Translations under genes and position numbers: made by a program | Assembly (NCBI RefSeq): GCF_009856605.1 | Contig: NZ_CP047242.1 | Location: 3,044,001-3,108,000, forward strand | Direction: 5' to 3' | Length of the DNA stretch: 64,000 nt | Origin: Trichormus variabilis 0441 | GTDB taxonomy: Bacteria > Cyanobacteriota > Cyanobacteriia > Cyanobacteriales > Nostocaceae | The notes under the pieces: generated by a model | Told to the model about the DNA's origin: nothing | The model's input: the letters and a program-made list of their open reading frames with translations, nothing else | Databases searched by the model: none | Shown here: one piece after another, positions 54,353 to 63,080 of the stretch | Position numbering within the stretch: position 1 is the first letter of the stretch | Layout of the letters: every line of letters begins with the position of its first letter

Positions 54353-54826
54353 TTAGGCAATATCTGGGGGTATCGGTTTAGGCGATCGCTGGCTTTTTAA
54401 CTGTTTGTACATACGTTTCTGGAAATCAGCCCGCCGCAATTCAAAGGTGTGAGTGGTCTTACCCGGTGTTTCCAAAAAAACGATACTATCTACGGGTTCT
54501 AATGCCACCAATTGGAACAAAATGTGGGTAACTGGGGTGATCTTGCCACTAATGTGAGGGTCTAGCCCAGCAGGTGAGATTAGAGAAACATCCTGTATGG
54601 TAGGGAAAGCGTAAACAACACGCTTTTCGATTCCTGGGTTTGCTCGATTTCTCAATGTAGTCAAGACCCAGCTACCTTCCGAATCTTGAAGAATGTAGTA
54701 CTGGGTGTGACGCAACTTTTGAGCGATCGCCACAAGCAAAGGAGCAATTGCTGCAACAAGATGTGGTGTAACGCCATCATTGGGTGCATTGTTAATCAGC
54801 AATTGTATTTGTGCTTCTAAATCCAT
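54353..54826 (-). CDS. Cyanobacterial conserved protein, function unknown
   Basis: A 157-residue soluble protein: MDLEAQIQLLINNAPNDGVT, hydrophobic helix HLVAAIAPLLVAIAQKL, a beta-rich centre (YYILQDSEGSWVLTTL) and a basic tail (KRMYKQLKSQRSPKP). No known domain or signal. It is divergent from hetZ, and the hetZ upstream control region extends through this gene, so its coding sequence also carries the probable HetR site. Gene order next to sds and hetZ matches PCC 7120. Confidence 0.7.
   Translation of the reverse strand: MDLEAQIQLLINNAPNDGVTPHLVAAIAPLLVAIAQKLRHTQYYILQDSEGSWVLTTLRNRANPGIEKRVVYAFPTIQDVSLISPAGLDPHISGKITPVTHILFQLVALEPVDSIVFLETPGKTTHTFELRRADFQKRMYKQLKSQRSPKPIPPDIA
54551..54575 (+). 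promoter_or_regulatory. Probable HetR-binding site of hetZ
   Basis: GTGAGGGTCTAGCCCAGCAG contains GGGTCTAGCCC (54558-54568), resembling the HetR recognition sequence upstream of hetP and hetZ (AGGGGTCTAACCCC-type). It lies about 470 bp before the hetZ ATG. From memory, PCC 7120 hetZ has a HetR-dependent transcription start near -425, which would be about 54609 here. TATGGT at 54596-54601 could be its -10 box. Confidence 0.6.
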
Positions 54827-55033
54827 AATTACTTGTCAACGGCTCCTGGGTAATGGCAATAACATTTATCAAAATGTGATCTCTCCCACTAGAGTTGGGA
54901 ATAATAAAATCAACCACATCCTCATTACAAATTGGTATGCGTTTAGTTTATCCGCAAAACCATAATGCCAATACCCACAGTCGTCACAGGTTGTATGTAA
55001 GTTTATTGTTAGGGTCTAGTGAAAGTCGAGACT

Positions 55034-56239
55034 ATGAATTCAGCCGCAACAGCAACTATTCCAACCGCAAATCTTCTCGAAGAAAACTCTTTTGGTACAG
55101 AGGTCATCTTCAAACTGATTTACAAAGAGCTAAAACAGTTTACCAAAGCTTCCGACCAGAATTGTCATGATGTAGCAAATCGTATCACTACAGAAGTATA
55201 CCGAATTTGTACCGAAAGTAAACGGATTCAAGCTTCTGGCGCTGTAGAAAGTTCAGCCATGACCCTAGCCAAGCATCGGCTACAACAATGTTTGAGATAT
55301 TATCAACAAGGTTCTAACCGAGGCAGAGTCGAACTACACAGCACACTCAGCGCTATTATTTATCGTTACATTAATCCCCCTCAGCGCCAATTAAGCTATC
55401 AAGGGCGGCTGACTATTATAGAAGATTTCTTACAAAGTTTTTATTTAGAAGCATTAAACGCTTTCCGCCGCGAAAATCAACTCGGTCCTACCTACCGTCC
55501 CCAAACTCTTCTAGAGTTGGCAGAGTATATGGCATTTACCGAGCGCTATGGTAAGCGCCGCATTCCCTTACCAGGAAGACAACAACAGTTGATTATCCTG
55601 CGGGCGCAAACTTTCTCCCAACAGCAACCACCAGAAACCAACGTCGATATTGAACAAGCCGCCGAAGGTAGCTCTAATGATGGTGATGGTACATGGGAAG
55701 AACCAGCAGTACAGCGCTTACGCTCTGCAATGGCTACCCAACCAGAACCAGAACCAGAAGAAGACACCTTACGTTCTGTAGTGATTACAGAATTAATGGA
55801 CTATCTGGAGCAGAAACAACAATCTGACTGTGCTGATTACTTTTCTTTACGTCTTCAGGATATGTCAGCTCAAGAAATTGAGAACGTTTTAGGTTTAACT
55901 CCACGTCAGCGAGATTACTTACAACAACGCTTCAAGTATCATTTGATTCGGTTCGCTTTGTTACATCGCTGGGAATTGGTCCACGAATGGTTAGAAGCTT
56001 CCTTAAATACTAATTTGGGTTTGACTCCTCAACAATGGGAAGCTTACACAGCAGAGCTAGACGACAAACAAAGGTCTTTATTAGATTTGAAACAACAAGG
56101 TCAACCAGATGAAAAAATTGCCAAAACTTTAGGGTTATCAATGGCACAACTACAGAAACGGTGGTTTAAGATTTTAGAACAAGCTTGGGAAATTCGTAAT
56201 TCCCTAGTGTCCGGATCAAGTGCATCTACTCATGAATAG
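55034..56239 (+). CDS. hetZ: Heterocyst differentiation regulator HetZ
   Basis: A 401-residue DNA-binding-type protein required early in heterocyst development, acting with HetR. The ATG at 55034 fits the known length. A GTG at 55019 is also open. The sequence has helical blocks and a helix-turn-helix-like C-terminal part (MSAQEIENVLGLTPRQRDYL and DEKIAKTLGLSMAQLQKRWF), reminiscent of sigma-factor region 4 or LuxR-type helices. An acidic linker (about 220-250, QPEPEPEEDTLR) divides it. It is the first gene of hetZ-patU5-patU3, overlapping patU5 by eight bases. The probable HetR site upstream supports direct control by the master regulator. Confidence 0.93.
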   Translation: MNSAATATIPTANLLEENSFGTEVIFKLIYKELKQFTKASDQNCHDVANRITTEVYRICTESKRIQASGAVESSAMTLAKHRLQQCLRYYQQGSNRGRVELHSTLSAIIYRYINPPQRQLSYQGRLTIIEDFLQSFYLEALNAFRRENQLGPTYRPQTLLELAEYMAFTERYGKRRIPLPGRQQQLIILRAQTFSQQQPPETNVDIEQAAEGSSNDGDGTWEEPAVQRLRSAMATQPEPEPEEDTLRSVVITELMDYLEQKQQSDCADYFSLRLQDMSAQEIENVLGLTPRQRDYLQQRFKYHLIRFALLHRWELVHEWLEASLNTNLGLTPQQWEAYTAELDDKQRSLLDLKQQGQPDEKIAKTLGLSMAQLQKRWFKILEQAWEIRNSLVSGSSASTHE

Positions 56240-56375
56240 TGACTCAGAATCTTTGCAACAGTACTTACTCGGTTTGTTGGCATCCATTGTCAACAAACAC
56301 GAAAATAGTAGGGAAAGTTGTCAAGGAATCGATGGGGACAATGCGATTCAACTTGCTACTTCACAAATGAGGTAA
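56232..56375 (+). CDS. patU5: PatU5, N-terminal part of split PatU
   Basis: A 47-residue product (MNSDSESLQQYLLGLLASIV then NKHENSRESCQGIDGDNAIQ) whose ATG overlaps the hetZ stop by eight bases, implying translational coupling. In PCC 7120 the same small gene lies between hetZ and patU3, and in other heterocystous species one patU gene covers both. The product is mostly helical with a charged middle. It is too short to model, but position and length match patU5. Confidence 0.82.
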   Translation: MNSDSESLQQYLLGLLASIVNKHENSRESCQGIDGDNAIQLATSQMR

Positions 56376-56427
56376 GCATAATCTGAAAAGGCAGCCCCAA
56401 ACCTTTTGATTAGGAGAAATTCCTACT

Positions 56428-57204
56428 GTGCAAGAACGTTTTCAAGCCGTAATCAAGCGTCGTTTACAGATTCACATCGAAAACCACCCACCTCTATTCC
56501 CCTGGGAAAGCCAAATAGTGGATTACCCAGATTATATAGAAGAGCCATCATTGGCTTTAGCTCCTAATTGGGGATGGTTAGCCCAGCAAACAAAACTGAA
56601 TCTCCCAGTGAACCTACCAGAAAGAGTTTTCCAAGAAATCTTGGAAAAGTGCCAGCAGATGGTCGCATCTTCACTACCCTTAGGCGCAAAATTAGTTCAG
56701 GTAGTGGAAGGTTTCTTCCCTAACGAGTCACAAACAATCAATGACTTAGCTGGGTTAGTACTGCGAACCAACTATCGATCGCCAGAAAGTCTGGATACAA
56801 TGCCTAATATTCAGAGTGATTATGCAGATTTAGACTCTCGTCAACAAATGGCGTTGTCTTTGTTGGCTGCTAAACAGTTGCTAGCTAACTTGACTCTACC
56901 AGTGTCAGCCACTCAACCAGTGGTAGAAAGACTTTGGCTGACTAGCCTTGGTGCTTTAACTTTGCGGGTAGAATACTACGCCAAAGGTGATGTTACCCAG
57001 TTAGTTGTCCACAGTGATTTACCTACTCAAGGTATTTTGACACTCCAAGGTAATGGCAGTATTGCGATCGCACAGTCATCAAGCCCAGGATGTTTGAGTG
57101 TAGAGTTGACCTGTAAACAACTTCAACCATCTTATACATTAGAGGTTGATTGTCCCGAACTCGATCAGAAACCATTGCTGTTTGTCATTAATCCCACAAC
57201 ATAG
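56428..57204 (+). CDS. patU3: PatU3, heterocyst pattern protein
   Basis: A 258-residue protein corresponding to the C-terminal part of PatU, which promotes heterocyst spacing in opposition to HetZ. The start is a GTG at 56428 with AGGAG about 11 bases upstream, 52 bp after patU5. The N-terminus QERFQAVIKRRLQIHIENHP and the C-terminal beta-rich half (LTLQGNGSIAIAQSSSPGCL) are visible. No known enzymatic domain. In PCC 7120, mutation of patU3 alters heterocyst pattern. The gene is followed by a strong 17-bp hairpin at 57424. Confidence 0.88.
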   Translation: MQERFQAVIKRRLQIHIENHPPLFPWESQIVDYPDYIEEPSLALAPNWGWLAQQTKLNLPVNLPERVFQEILEKCQQMVASSLPLGAKLVQVVEGFFPNESQTINDLAGLVLRTNYRSPESLDTMPNIQSDYADLDSRQQMALSLLAAKQLLANLTLPVSATQPVVERLWLTSLGALTLRVEYYAKGDVTQLVVHSDLPTQGILTLQGNGSIAIAQSSSPGCLSVELTCKQLQPSYTLEVDCPELDQKPLLFVINPTT

Positions 57205-57423
57205 CTGAAATTGCCACCGCTAGCACAATAGAGATGAAGGTAGAAAGAAGCTGGAGGTAGTACATCTTCTGGCATTAGCTTTTGTACCTCTTTCAACTGA
57301 TGGTTGATTAGTGCCAATAGTTGGTTCACGGCTAATATTTTTCTCAATCAAGGGTCATTAGGGCTTCTACAATAACCCGCAGCGAGAATGAAAATTTACA
57401 ACTTACCTATACTCCCAAAATTT

Positions 57424-57467
57424 ACTTTCGGGGAGTTCCTGTTTTCTTAGAGGAACTTCCCGAAAGT
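57424..57467 (+). terminator. Strong hairpin after the hetZ-patU operon
   Basis: A 17-bp stem ACTTTCGGGGAGTTCCT with AGGAACTTCCCGAAAGT (one G-U pair) and a ten-base loop, 220 bp after patU3 and 45 bp before the next gene. Only TTTG follows, so termination may be imperfect. The rest of the 57205-57511 gap has no feature I can support. Confidence 0.6.
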
Positions 57468-57511
57468 TTGTATCTATAAGCATCTACTTTATTTCTTGAC
57501 TGACAATAGAA

Positions 57512-59857
57512 ATGTTTAAATTAACCAGGATGAATCAATTTTGGCGTTTACCTGTAAGTCTTGATTGGGGACAAAATCACCAGGGTTCGCCTTTGATGGA
57601 AGTAGAAAATTCCATTTCGCTGCGGGTACTAGTGCTAGCGTTGGTAATTACTGGAATTGTGGCTATGGATATTGCCGCAGGGACTACATTCAGTTTCTGG
57701 GCAATACCCATAAGTGTAGTTGGAACAGTTTGGGGTTATTATCATCGCCGCAAACCCAATATTCCCATCAAGTTTTGCATTGCTATTGGAATGTTAATGG
57801 CATTGGGGGCTTTCTTTGGGCGATTATTTGGCGAATTGAATGATACGCGGTTGGCTTTAGCCGAGTTGTTAATTCAACTACAAGTCCTCCACAGTTTTGA
57901 TGTACCTCGTCGCAAAGACTTGGGTTATTCTATTGTGATTGGGTTGATTTTGTTGGGTGTAGCCGCAACATTAAGCCAAACCCTGGCATTCGCACCTGTT
58001 TTATTATTGTTTTTAGCGATCGCCATCCCCACTTTAGTCATCAATTATCGTTCCCAATTGGGGCTAAACAATTCAAAATTCAAAATTCAAAATTCAAAAA
58101 CAAAGAAATTATCCTCTGGTTTACCTACTTATTTTTTATTATTTGGTGTAGTTGTGGGGTTAGGCTTGGTAGTCTTTGCCTTATTACCCCGATTCCCTGG
58201 CTATCAACTGCGGACTTTTCCTGTGAGTTCGCCTATCGAGGTCAACCAAAGTTTTACTGGCCGTAGCATTATTAATCCTGGTTATGTTCGTCAAGGTAAT
58301 GCTGACAATCAAGGTAACGGTCGTGGTGAAAATGAACAAAGTGGAAATGGTCAACCAGGAAAGGTAGATGATAGCTTCTATTACGGGTTCAATAACCAGA
58401 TCAACCAAAACCTGCGGGGAGAAATGAAACCCAAGGTAGTGATGCGGGTGCGATCGCAAGTTGAGGGTTTTTGGCGAGTGTTGGCTTTTGACCGTTACAC
58501 AGGTAAAGGTTGGGATATTTCCCGTAATGATGATGTGACAACCCTGAGGCGATCGCCTTGGTCTTATCAAATATATTTATCACCACCACCAATATCTGGC
58601 AAAACTAGGGAAGTAGTGCAGACTTACACTGTAGTATCGGATTTGCCTAACCTGATTCCTGCTATGTCTTATCCCAGGGAAGTTTACTTTCCCACACCCA
58701 TGATTGCTGTTGATAAAGAAGGTGGGTTACGCGCACCTGTAGGTTTATCGGAAGATTTGACCTATACAGTTATTTCCGAAGTACCTTACCGCGATCGCAC
58801 TTTACTGGGAAAAGCCGCTAACGATTATCCCGATAGCATCAAAAATTATTATCTACAAATTCCTCCAGAAATTGCGTCTAAAGTTAAGCAACGTACCGAA
58901 GAAATTTTAGCCGATTACGATCAACAACTGGTCTGGAAATCGCAAACTCAAAAGACTTTGGATTCCGACTATGAGAAGGCGCTTTATTTAGCGCAATATC
59001 TCAAACAAAACTATTCCATCCCTGAAAATCCTTTAGAGTTGCCCTATTTGAGTGAAAAGGAAGATTTAGTAGAAGCGTTTTTGTTCAAACATAAAGGCGG
59101 TTATCCAGACCACTTTTCCACAGTTCTGACGGTAATGCTACGGTCTATTGGTATCCCTGCACGGTTAGTAGCTGGGTTCAGTGCGGGGGAATTTAATCCA
59201 TTTACAGGGATGTATGTTGTACGTAACACAGATGCTTACGCGATGACGGAAGTATATTTCCCTAAATATGGTTGGTTTACCTTCGACCCAATTCCCAATC
59301 ATCCACTGATTCCGCCTTCAGTTGAGGATGTGCAGACTTTTAGTGTATTGCGGCAATTTTGGCAATGGGTAGCTGGATGGTTGCCGACTCCGGTGACAGG
59401 TTTGTTTAATACTATATTTGGGACATTATTTAGTTGGATTGGTAAGGCGATCGCTTGGTTTTTTACTCTGTTTACTCAAGGTTGGTTTGGCGTATTAACT
59501 GGCTTACTTGTAGGAACGACAACCGCTTTCTTTGGTTGGTTAGGTTGGACACAGTGGAGAGAATGGCGTAACCATCGCCGATTACGTCAACTACCCCCAA
59601 TGGAAAGCCTTTATCAACAAATGCTGCAATGGACAGCTAAAAAAGGCTTGGGTAAACATCCAGCCCAAACACCTTTAGAGTATGCCCAAGTAGCCTATCA
59701 CCATCACGGAAGTACCACCGCCCAAGTTATAGATGAGATTTGTCAAGCCTATGTTGGCTGGCGGTATGGTGGTCAAAAACCTAACTTAAATCAACTGCGA
59801 CAAAAATGGGAAAAGATAAAAAAGGTGGGTGACGATCGGGTAAATAGTAGCTTGTAG
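57512..59857 (+). CDS. TgpA-like membrane protein with degenerate transglutaminase-fold domain
   Basis: A 781-residue protein resembling TgpA/DUF3488 proteins. About residues 25-230 carry six hydrophobic segments. A large periplasmic part (about 230-640) contains a transglutaminase-like core (about 470-600), and another membrane segment (about 660-690) precedes a cytoplasmic DUF4129-like tail. In the core the usual GxCxHF reads GYPDHFST, so the nucleophile is Pro 532, and the usual DAHAWxE reads DAYAMTE (Tyr 576). Asp 592 (FDP) remains. Catalysis is therefore unlikely, and a structural or binding role in the envelope is more plausible. Residues about 187-196 come from an AATTCAAA tandem repeat. 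Confidence 0.85.
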   Translation: MFKLTRMNQFWRLPVSLDWGQNHQGSPLMEVENSISLRVLVLALVITGIVAMDIAAGTTFSFWAIPISVVGTVWGYYHRRKPNIPIKFCIAIGMLMALGAFFGRLFGELNDTRLALAELLIQLQVLHSFDVPRRKDLGYSIVIGLILLGVAATLSQTLAFAPVLLLFLAIAIPTLVINYRSQLGLNNSKFKIQNSKTKKLSSGLPTYFLLFGVVVGLGLVVFALLPRFPGYQLRTFPVSSPIEVNQSFTGRSIINPGYVRQGNADNQGNGRGENEQSGNGQPGKVDDSFYYGFNNQINQNLRGEMKPKVVMRVRSQVEGFWRVLAFDRYTGKGWDISRNDDVTTLRRSPWSYQIYLSPPPISGKTREVVQTYTVVSDLPNLIPAMSYPREVYFPTPMIAVDKEGGLRAPVGLSEDLTYTVISEVPYRDRTLLGKAANDYPDSIKNYYLQIPPEIASKVKQRTEEILADYDQQLVWKSQTQKTLDSDYEKALYLAQYLKQNYSIPENPLELPYLSEKEDLVEAFLFKHKGGYPDHFSTVLTVMLRSIGIPARLVAGFSAGEFNPFTGMYVVRNTDAYAMTEVYFPKYGWFTFDPIPNHPLIPPSVEDVQTFSVLRQFWQWVAGWLPTPVTGLFNTIFGTLFSWIGKAIAWFFTLFTQGWFGVLTGLLVGTTTAFFGWLGWTQWREWRNHRRLRQLPPMESLYQQMLQWTAKKGLGKHPAQTPLEYAQVAYHHHGSTTAQVIDEICQAYVGWRYGGQKPNLNQLRQKWEKIKKVGDDRVNSSL

Positions 59858-59888
59858 AGATACAAAGCTTTTTCTAAATTTACCTGGG

Positions 59889-59923
59889 GCGAGTGAAGCA
59901 AAAAGTCACACTGCTTCACTCGC
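59889..59923 (+). terminator. Terminator hairpin after the TgpA-like gene
   Basis: A perfect 12-bp stem GCGAGTGAAGCA/TGCTTCACTCGC with an 11-base loop, followed by TTCAATCTTATT, 32 bp after the stop. Confidence 0.65.
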
Positions 59924-60002
59924 TTCAATCTTATTAAGCACACAAAACATCCCCTAGTCCTCACCGTGAATAGAAAAGCAGAATTAGTTTCAGCAGCATC
60001 TA

Positions 60003-60131
60003 AAAGCTGCTGAGTTAGTGGAAACTTTAAAGGGTATGAAGCTAGGCTTGGAACAGATGCAAGAAGGATAAGGGAAAAAGGCGGAAGAATTTTTTAATGA
60101 ACTGTTTGAGAAATTAGACAGGTTCCAATGA
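60003..60131 (+). pseudogene. Decayed antitoxin gene
   Basis: The frame KAAELVETLKGMKLGLEQMQ-EG is interrupted by TAA (60069-60071) and then continues GKKAEEFFNELFEKLDRFQ before a TGA that overlaps the ATG of the following toxin remnant (ATGA). The pattern (helical, GLEQMQEG-K-AEEFFNEL) resembles antitoxins of the small RelB/ParD-like families. The 5' end is missing or shifted. Confidence 0.6.
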
Positions 60132-60456
60132 GCCAGAAATATCAGGTTATTTACAACCGTCAGCACAAAGGGCGATCGAAGAAGCTTATTTATGGTTGAG
60201 CAATGATTTATCTCGTAAGCATAGAATCTGGATAGAAGGCTTATATAAAGCTATTTTATCCCCAGAAAATATGCCTTATCGATGCTCATTAGCATTTGAA
60301 AATAACTTTTTCGAGCAATAAATCCATCAACTTATTTACGGAAAAGGAAAAAATATTTATCGGATTATTTTTACTATTATTTATGATATTGTTCAGACTC
60401 TATTTGTGCGACACTCCACCCAAAAACCTATTTTTGATGAAGATGATCAAGAATAA
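60128..60456 (+). pseudogene. Decayed RelE/ParE-family toxin gene
   Basis: Starts MSQKYQVI, then shifts frame near 60151 into LQPSAQRAIEEAYLWLSNDL, typical of RelE/ParE toxins (YLPSAERDIEEAYLWL). It carries a second lesion, an in-frame TAA at 60319 where homologues have Glu. It then continues IHQLIYGKGKNIYRIIFTI...VRHSTQKP, the expected C-terminal strands. The order antitoxin then toxin with ATGA overlap is that of type II modules. Both genes are inactive. Confidence 0.7.
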
Positions 60457-60896
60457 TGTCCGTAGATTTTCCAACAGCCTGAATTGACTCTACCGTCGTA
60501 TTACCTAGATACGTTAATTGATAAATCGTATTTATTTTTAGCCGTTAAAAGCGTTTAAGCTTACCGTTTAAAAAACTTGGAACTTGTTGTAGATATCACT
60601 TAGCACAGATATCTCCCCCAATATTTTAATATCTTGGGGAAGAGGAAAGTCGTCATCAATTACCTTTAGATAGTATTTGTACTGTCAACTTGGCTCTAGC
60701 TCTTATTGACTGGTTAATGCCTATACCTTTGGGCATATTTTAAGTAAATTTGACTAATAAATAGCTAAAAAAAGCATGAGTTACATAAAAACTCAACGTG
60801 GCTAAATGTAATGCGTTGTAACTCTTATTTTTTCGGGATAACATGAGAATACAATCCTCTTTAGTTTAGTACACCACATAAGGTGTCAGTTTTTTT
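60457..60896. other. Intergenic region before remA
   Basis: About 440 bp. A weak hairpin-like CCCCCAATATT/AATATCTTGGGG lies near 60613-60640. Otherwise AT-rich with no coding frame. The remA promoter is expected near the right end. Confidence 0.45.
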
Positions 60897-61163
60897 ATGG
60901 AAATACAGTTAATTAATATCGGTTTTGGCAACATTGTATCTGCTAACCGAGTAGTTGCCATTGTTAGTCCGGAATCAGCGCCTATCAAGCGGATTATTAC
61001 CGATGCTAGGGACAAAAATCAGTTAATTGATGCGACTTATGGTCGCAGAACAAGAGCTGTAATTATCACTGATTCCAGCCACGTAATTTTGTCGGCGATT
61101 CAACCGGAAACGGTAGCAAATCGTTTCGTCATTTCCCGCGAGCATCAGAGTGTAGAAAATTAG
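60897..61163 (+). CDS. remA: RemA/DUF370 family DNA-binding regulator
   Basis: An 88-residue protein of the RemA (DUF370) family: [40 protein letters not shown] and [20 protein letters not shown]. In Bacillus the homologue is a ring-forming DNA-binding activator of matrix genes, adjacent to gmk. The same gene order is kept here (gmk 187 bp downstream). The Arg pairs in DARDKN and RRTR are the expected DNA contacts. The role in cyanobacteria is not established. Confidence 0.9.
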   Translation: MEIQLINIGFGNIVSANRVVAIVSPESAPIKRIITDARDKNQLIDATYGRRTRAVIITDSSHVILSAIQPETVANRFVISREHQSVEN

Positions 61164-61349
61164 TTGGTGGGAGGAGTAAAAACCCGCCCAGATTTGCACC
61201 ACATCAGCAGTACTATGTGAATTAGACAAGTTTTCTGTCACTCGTGCTACAAATTCGTTAGTTAAGGTTTGCGCTGGTAACGTAGACTAGATTAAATTAC
61301 TAACTTATCTAATGAATGATGTTTCTTGATTAATTCACAGGTTTAACGG

Positions 61350-61949
61350 ATGATGCAAGTTTTATCCATCCAGAATTGTGCTACTACCAAAGAAAATCCA
61401 TCGTCAGGCAAGCTGATTGTTTTAACCGGGCCTAGTGGGGTCGGTAAAGGTACTTTAATGCGATCGCTCCTTCAGCGTCATCCGGAACTTTATTACTCTG
61501 TATCTGCAACAACTCGCGCTCCCCGTCCTGGGGAAGTAAATGGCGAAAGCTATTACTTCATTAGCCGCAACAAATTTGAAGAATTGCTTGCTCAAGGCGA
61601 ATTTCTCGAATCGGCAGAATTTGCGGGTAATTATTATGGCACTCCTCGTGAAGCTGTACTGAACCAAATTCAATCTGGTAAGTTAGTTGTGCTGGAAATT
61701 GAACTAGCCGGGGCAAGACAAATTCGTGCTTCTTTCCCTGAAGCGTTGAGTATTTTTATTCTGCCGCCTTCCTTTGAAGAGTTGGAGAAACGGATTCGGG
61801 GACGTGGACAGGACTCAGAGGAAGCGATCGCCCGTCGCTTACAACGTGCCACAGAAGAGATTCAAGCTGCGGATGAATTTGATATTCAAATTGTGAATGA
61901 CGATTTTGAAGCTGCACTCCAGGCGATCGAAGTAGCTTTATTTGGATAA
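61350..61949 (+). CDS. gmk: Guanylate kinase
   Basis: Phosphorylates GMP to GDP with ATP. The 199 residues include the P-loop [13 protein letters not shown], the GMP-binding [19 protein letters not shown] and the lid [16 protein letters not shown]. It starts at an ATG at 61350 (a second follows directly). The first 20 residues are a non-conserved extension. It is convergent with the psaFJL genes, and a shared terminator hairpin lies between them. Confidence 0.95.
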   Translation: MMQVLSIQNCATTKENPSSGKLIVLTGPSGVGKGTLMRSLLQRHPELYYSVSATTRAPRPGEVNGESYYFISRNKFEELLAQGEFLESAEFAGNYYGTPREAVLNQIQSGKLVVLEIELAGARQIRASFPEALSIFILPPSFEELEKRIRGRGQDSEEAIARRLQRATEEIQAADEFDIQIVNDDFEAALQAIEVALFG

Positions 61950-62058
61950 TCGATATTCTATAAAATCAAAGCCAACCATTTTTTACACCGAATAATCAAA
62001 ACTAAGGACACATAGAGAAGATGATGGTTTTCTTTTGTGTTCTTATTACCTAATACAA

Positions 62059-62087
62059 GGGGAACCACTATAATGCAGTGGTTCCCC
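62059..62087. terminator. Bidirectional terminator hairpin between gmk and psaL
   Basis: A perfect 11-bp stem GGGGAACCACT/AGTGGTTCCCC with a seven-base loop between the two convergent stops. T-richness is weak on both sides. Confidence 0.65.
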
Positions 62088-62104
62088 AATGATCAAAAAC
62101 TAAA

Positions 62105-62623
62105 TTAGCCTACTAGACCTTGAATTAAAGCAAAATTACTAGTCAAAAAGTAAGCAACTACCGCGCCACCAATACCACCAATTAAAAAAGCACTGGCAAA
62201 GTTATTCCAGCCTTCTTTGGATTGGAAAGCATCAGGAGGATTGGGTACAGTAACACTGGCAAGAGCCTTGGGTGGATTGCTATTAGCGTACAAAGACAGA
62301 GAAAGTGTGAAAAGCACCACCAAACCTATAGCACCTAACAAACCTGCTAAGTTAGCATTAGCTGCATCCCGCAGTGGACCTAATTTGGCAAAGGGGCCAA
62401 ACAGAAAGTAACCATGAGCCATACCTACTTCTAATCCACGTCTAAAAGGGGTGAGACCTGGGCGATAGGCGGGTAGGTTGTTAATAAACCACTTGACTAA
62501 GGGAGAAGCGTTAACCGGGGTTTCTAGGTTGCCCCATTGAGGATCGCGTCCTGCCGGAAAAACCACTTCCCGATTTCTGGGGTCACTGGGGAGATTTTTT
62601 GATGCGTCTACTGCTTGCGCCAT
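62105..62623 (-). CDS. psaL: Photosystem I subunit XI
   Basis: The 172-residue thylakoid protein at the trimer/tetramer interface of photosystem I. Conserved N-terminal NREVVFPAGRDPQWGNLETP, then SPLVKWFINNLPAYRPGLTP, FRRGLEVGMAHGYFLFGPF and two further hydrophobic helices. In Nostocales, PsaL sequence relates to tetrameric photosystem I. It lies 270 bp downstream of psaJ, and it is unclear whether psaF-J-L is one transcript. Confidence 0.97.
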   Translation of the reverse strand: MAQAVDASKNLPSDPRNREVVFPAGRDPQWGNLETPVNASPLVKWFINNLPAYRPGLTPFRRGLEVGMAHGYFLFGPFAKLGPLRDAANANLAGLLGAIGLVVLFTLSLSLYANSNPPKALASVTVPNPPDAFQSKEGWNNFASAFLIGGIGGAVVAYFLTSNFALIQGLVG

Positions 62624-62893
62624 ATTTTATGTTTGCCTCAAAAATACAATGGTGGCATTTTTATATTAATAATAATTGTAGCTAAGGACGTTTTTTATTC
62701 GATAAGTTTAGAAAAATTAATTTAGATTACTTAAAATTATAAAACTCGTAAGCTAATTCTAGCTTTACGAGTTTCTAGAAATAATTTTTACTGCCTATTT
62801 GAGTGATAATTTGACTAAATTAATAAAGCAAATTAATCACACAAAATAGGCTAAAAACAACAGATTAAACTGCCTTAAAATCCCTGTCTCAAC

Positions 62894-63043
62894 TTATGGT
62901 AAGGGATGGAAAAGTAGATCTGGAAAAAAGCGATTGAATTCAATCAAAATCCCAGCCGTGATTATCAGCCAGATAGTAGCTGCAACTGGTGCTGTGGAAA
63001 TGAATTTAATTAGGTAGCTAGATTGGTCAGCTTTGTCTGCCAT
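62894..63043 (-). CDS. psaJ: Photosystem I subunit IX
   Basis: A 49-residue single-helix protein beginning [20 protein letters not shown], with a membrane segment [20 protein letters not shown] and ending FHPLP. These are the hallmarks of PsaJ, which stabilises PsaF. It lies 37 bp downstream of psaF on the same strand and is very likely cotranscribed. Confidence 0.95.
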   Translation of the reverse strand: MADKADQSSYLIKFISTAPVAATIWLIITAGILIEFNRFFPDLLFHPLP

Positions 63044-63080
63044 GATTTATTCTCCAAACGAACAAATTGATTAGGTGGAA

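Noticed and set aside
60296..60487. 63-codon plus-strand frame with hydrophobic stretch
   Set aside because: It is an out-of-frame reading of the decayed RelE/ParE toxin, whose correct frame matches the family.
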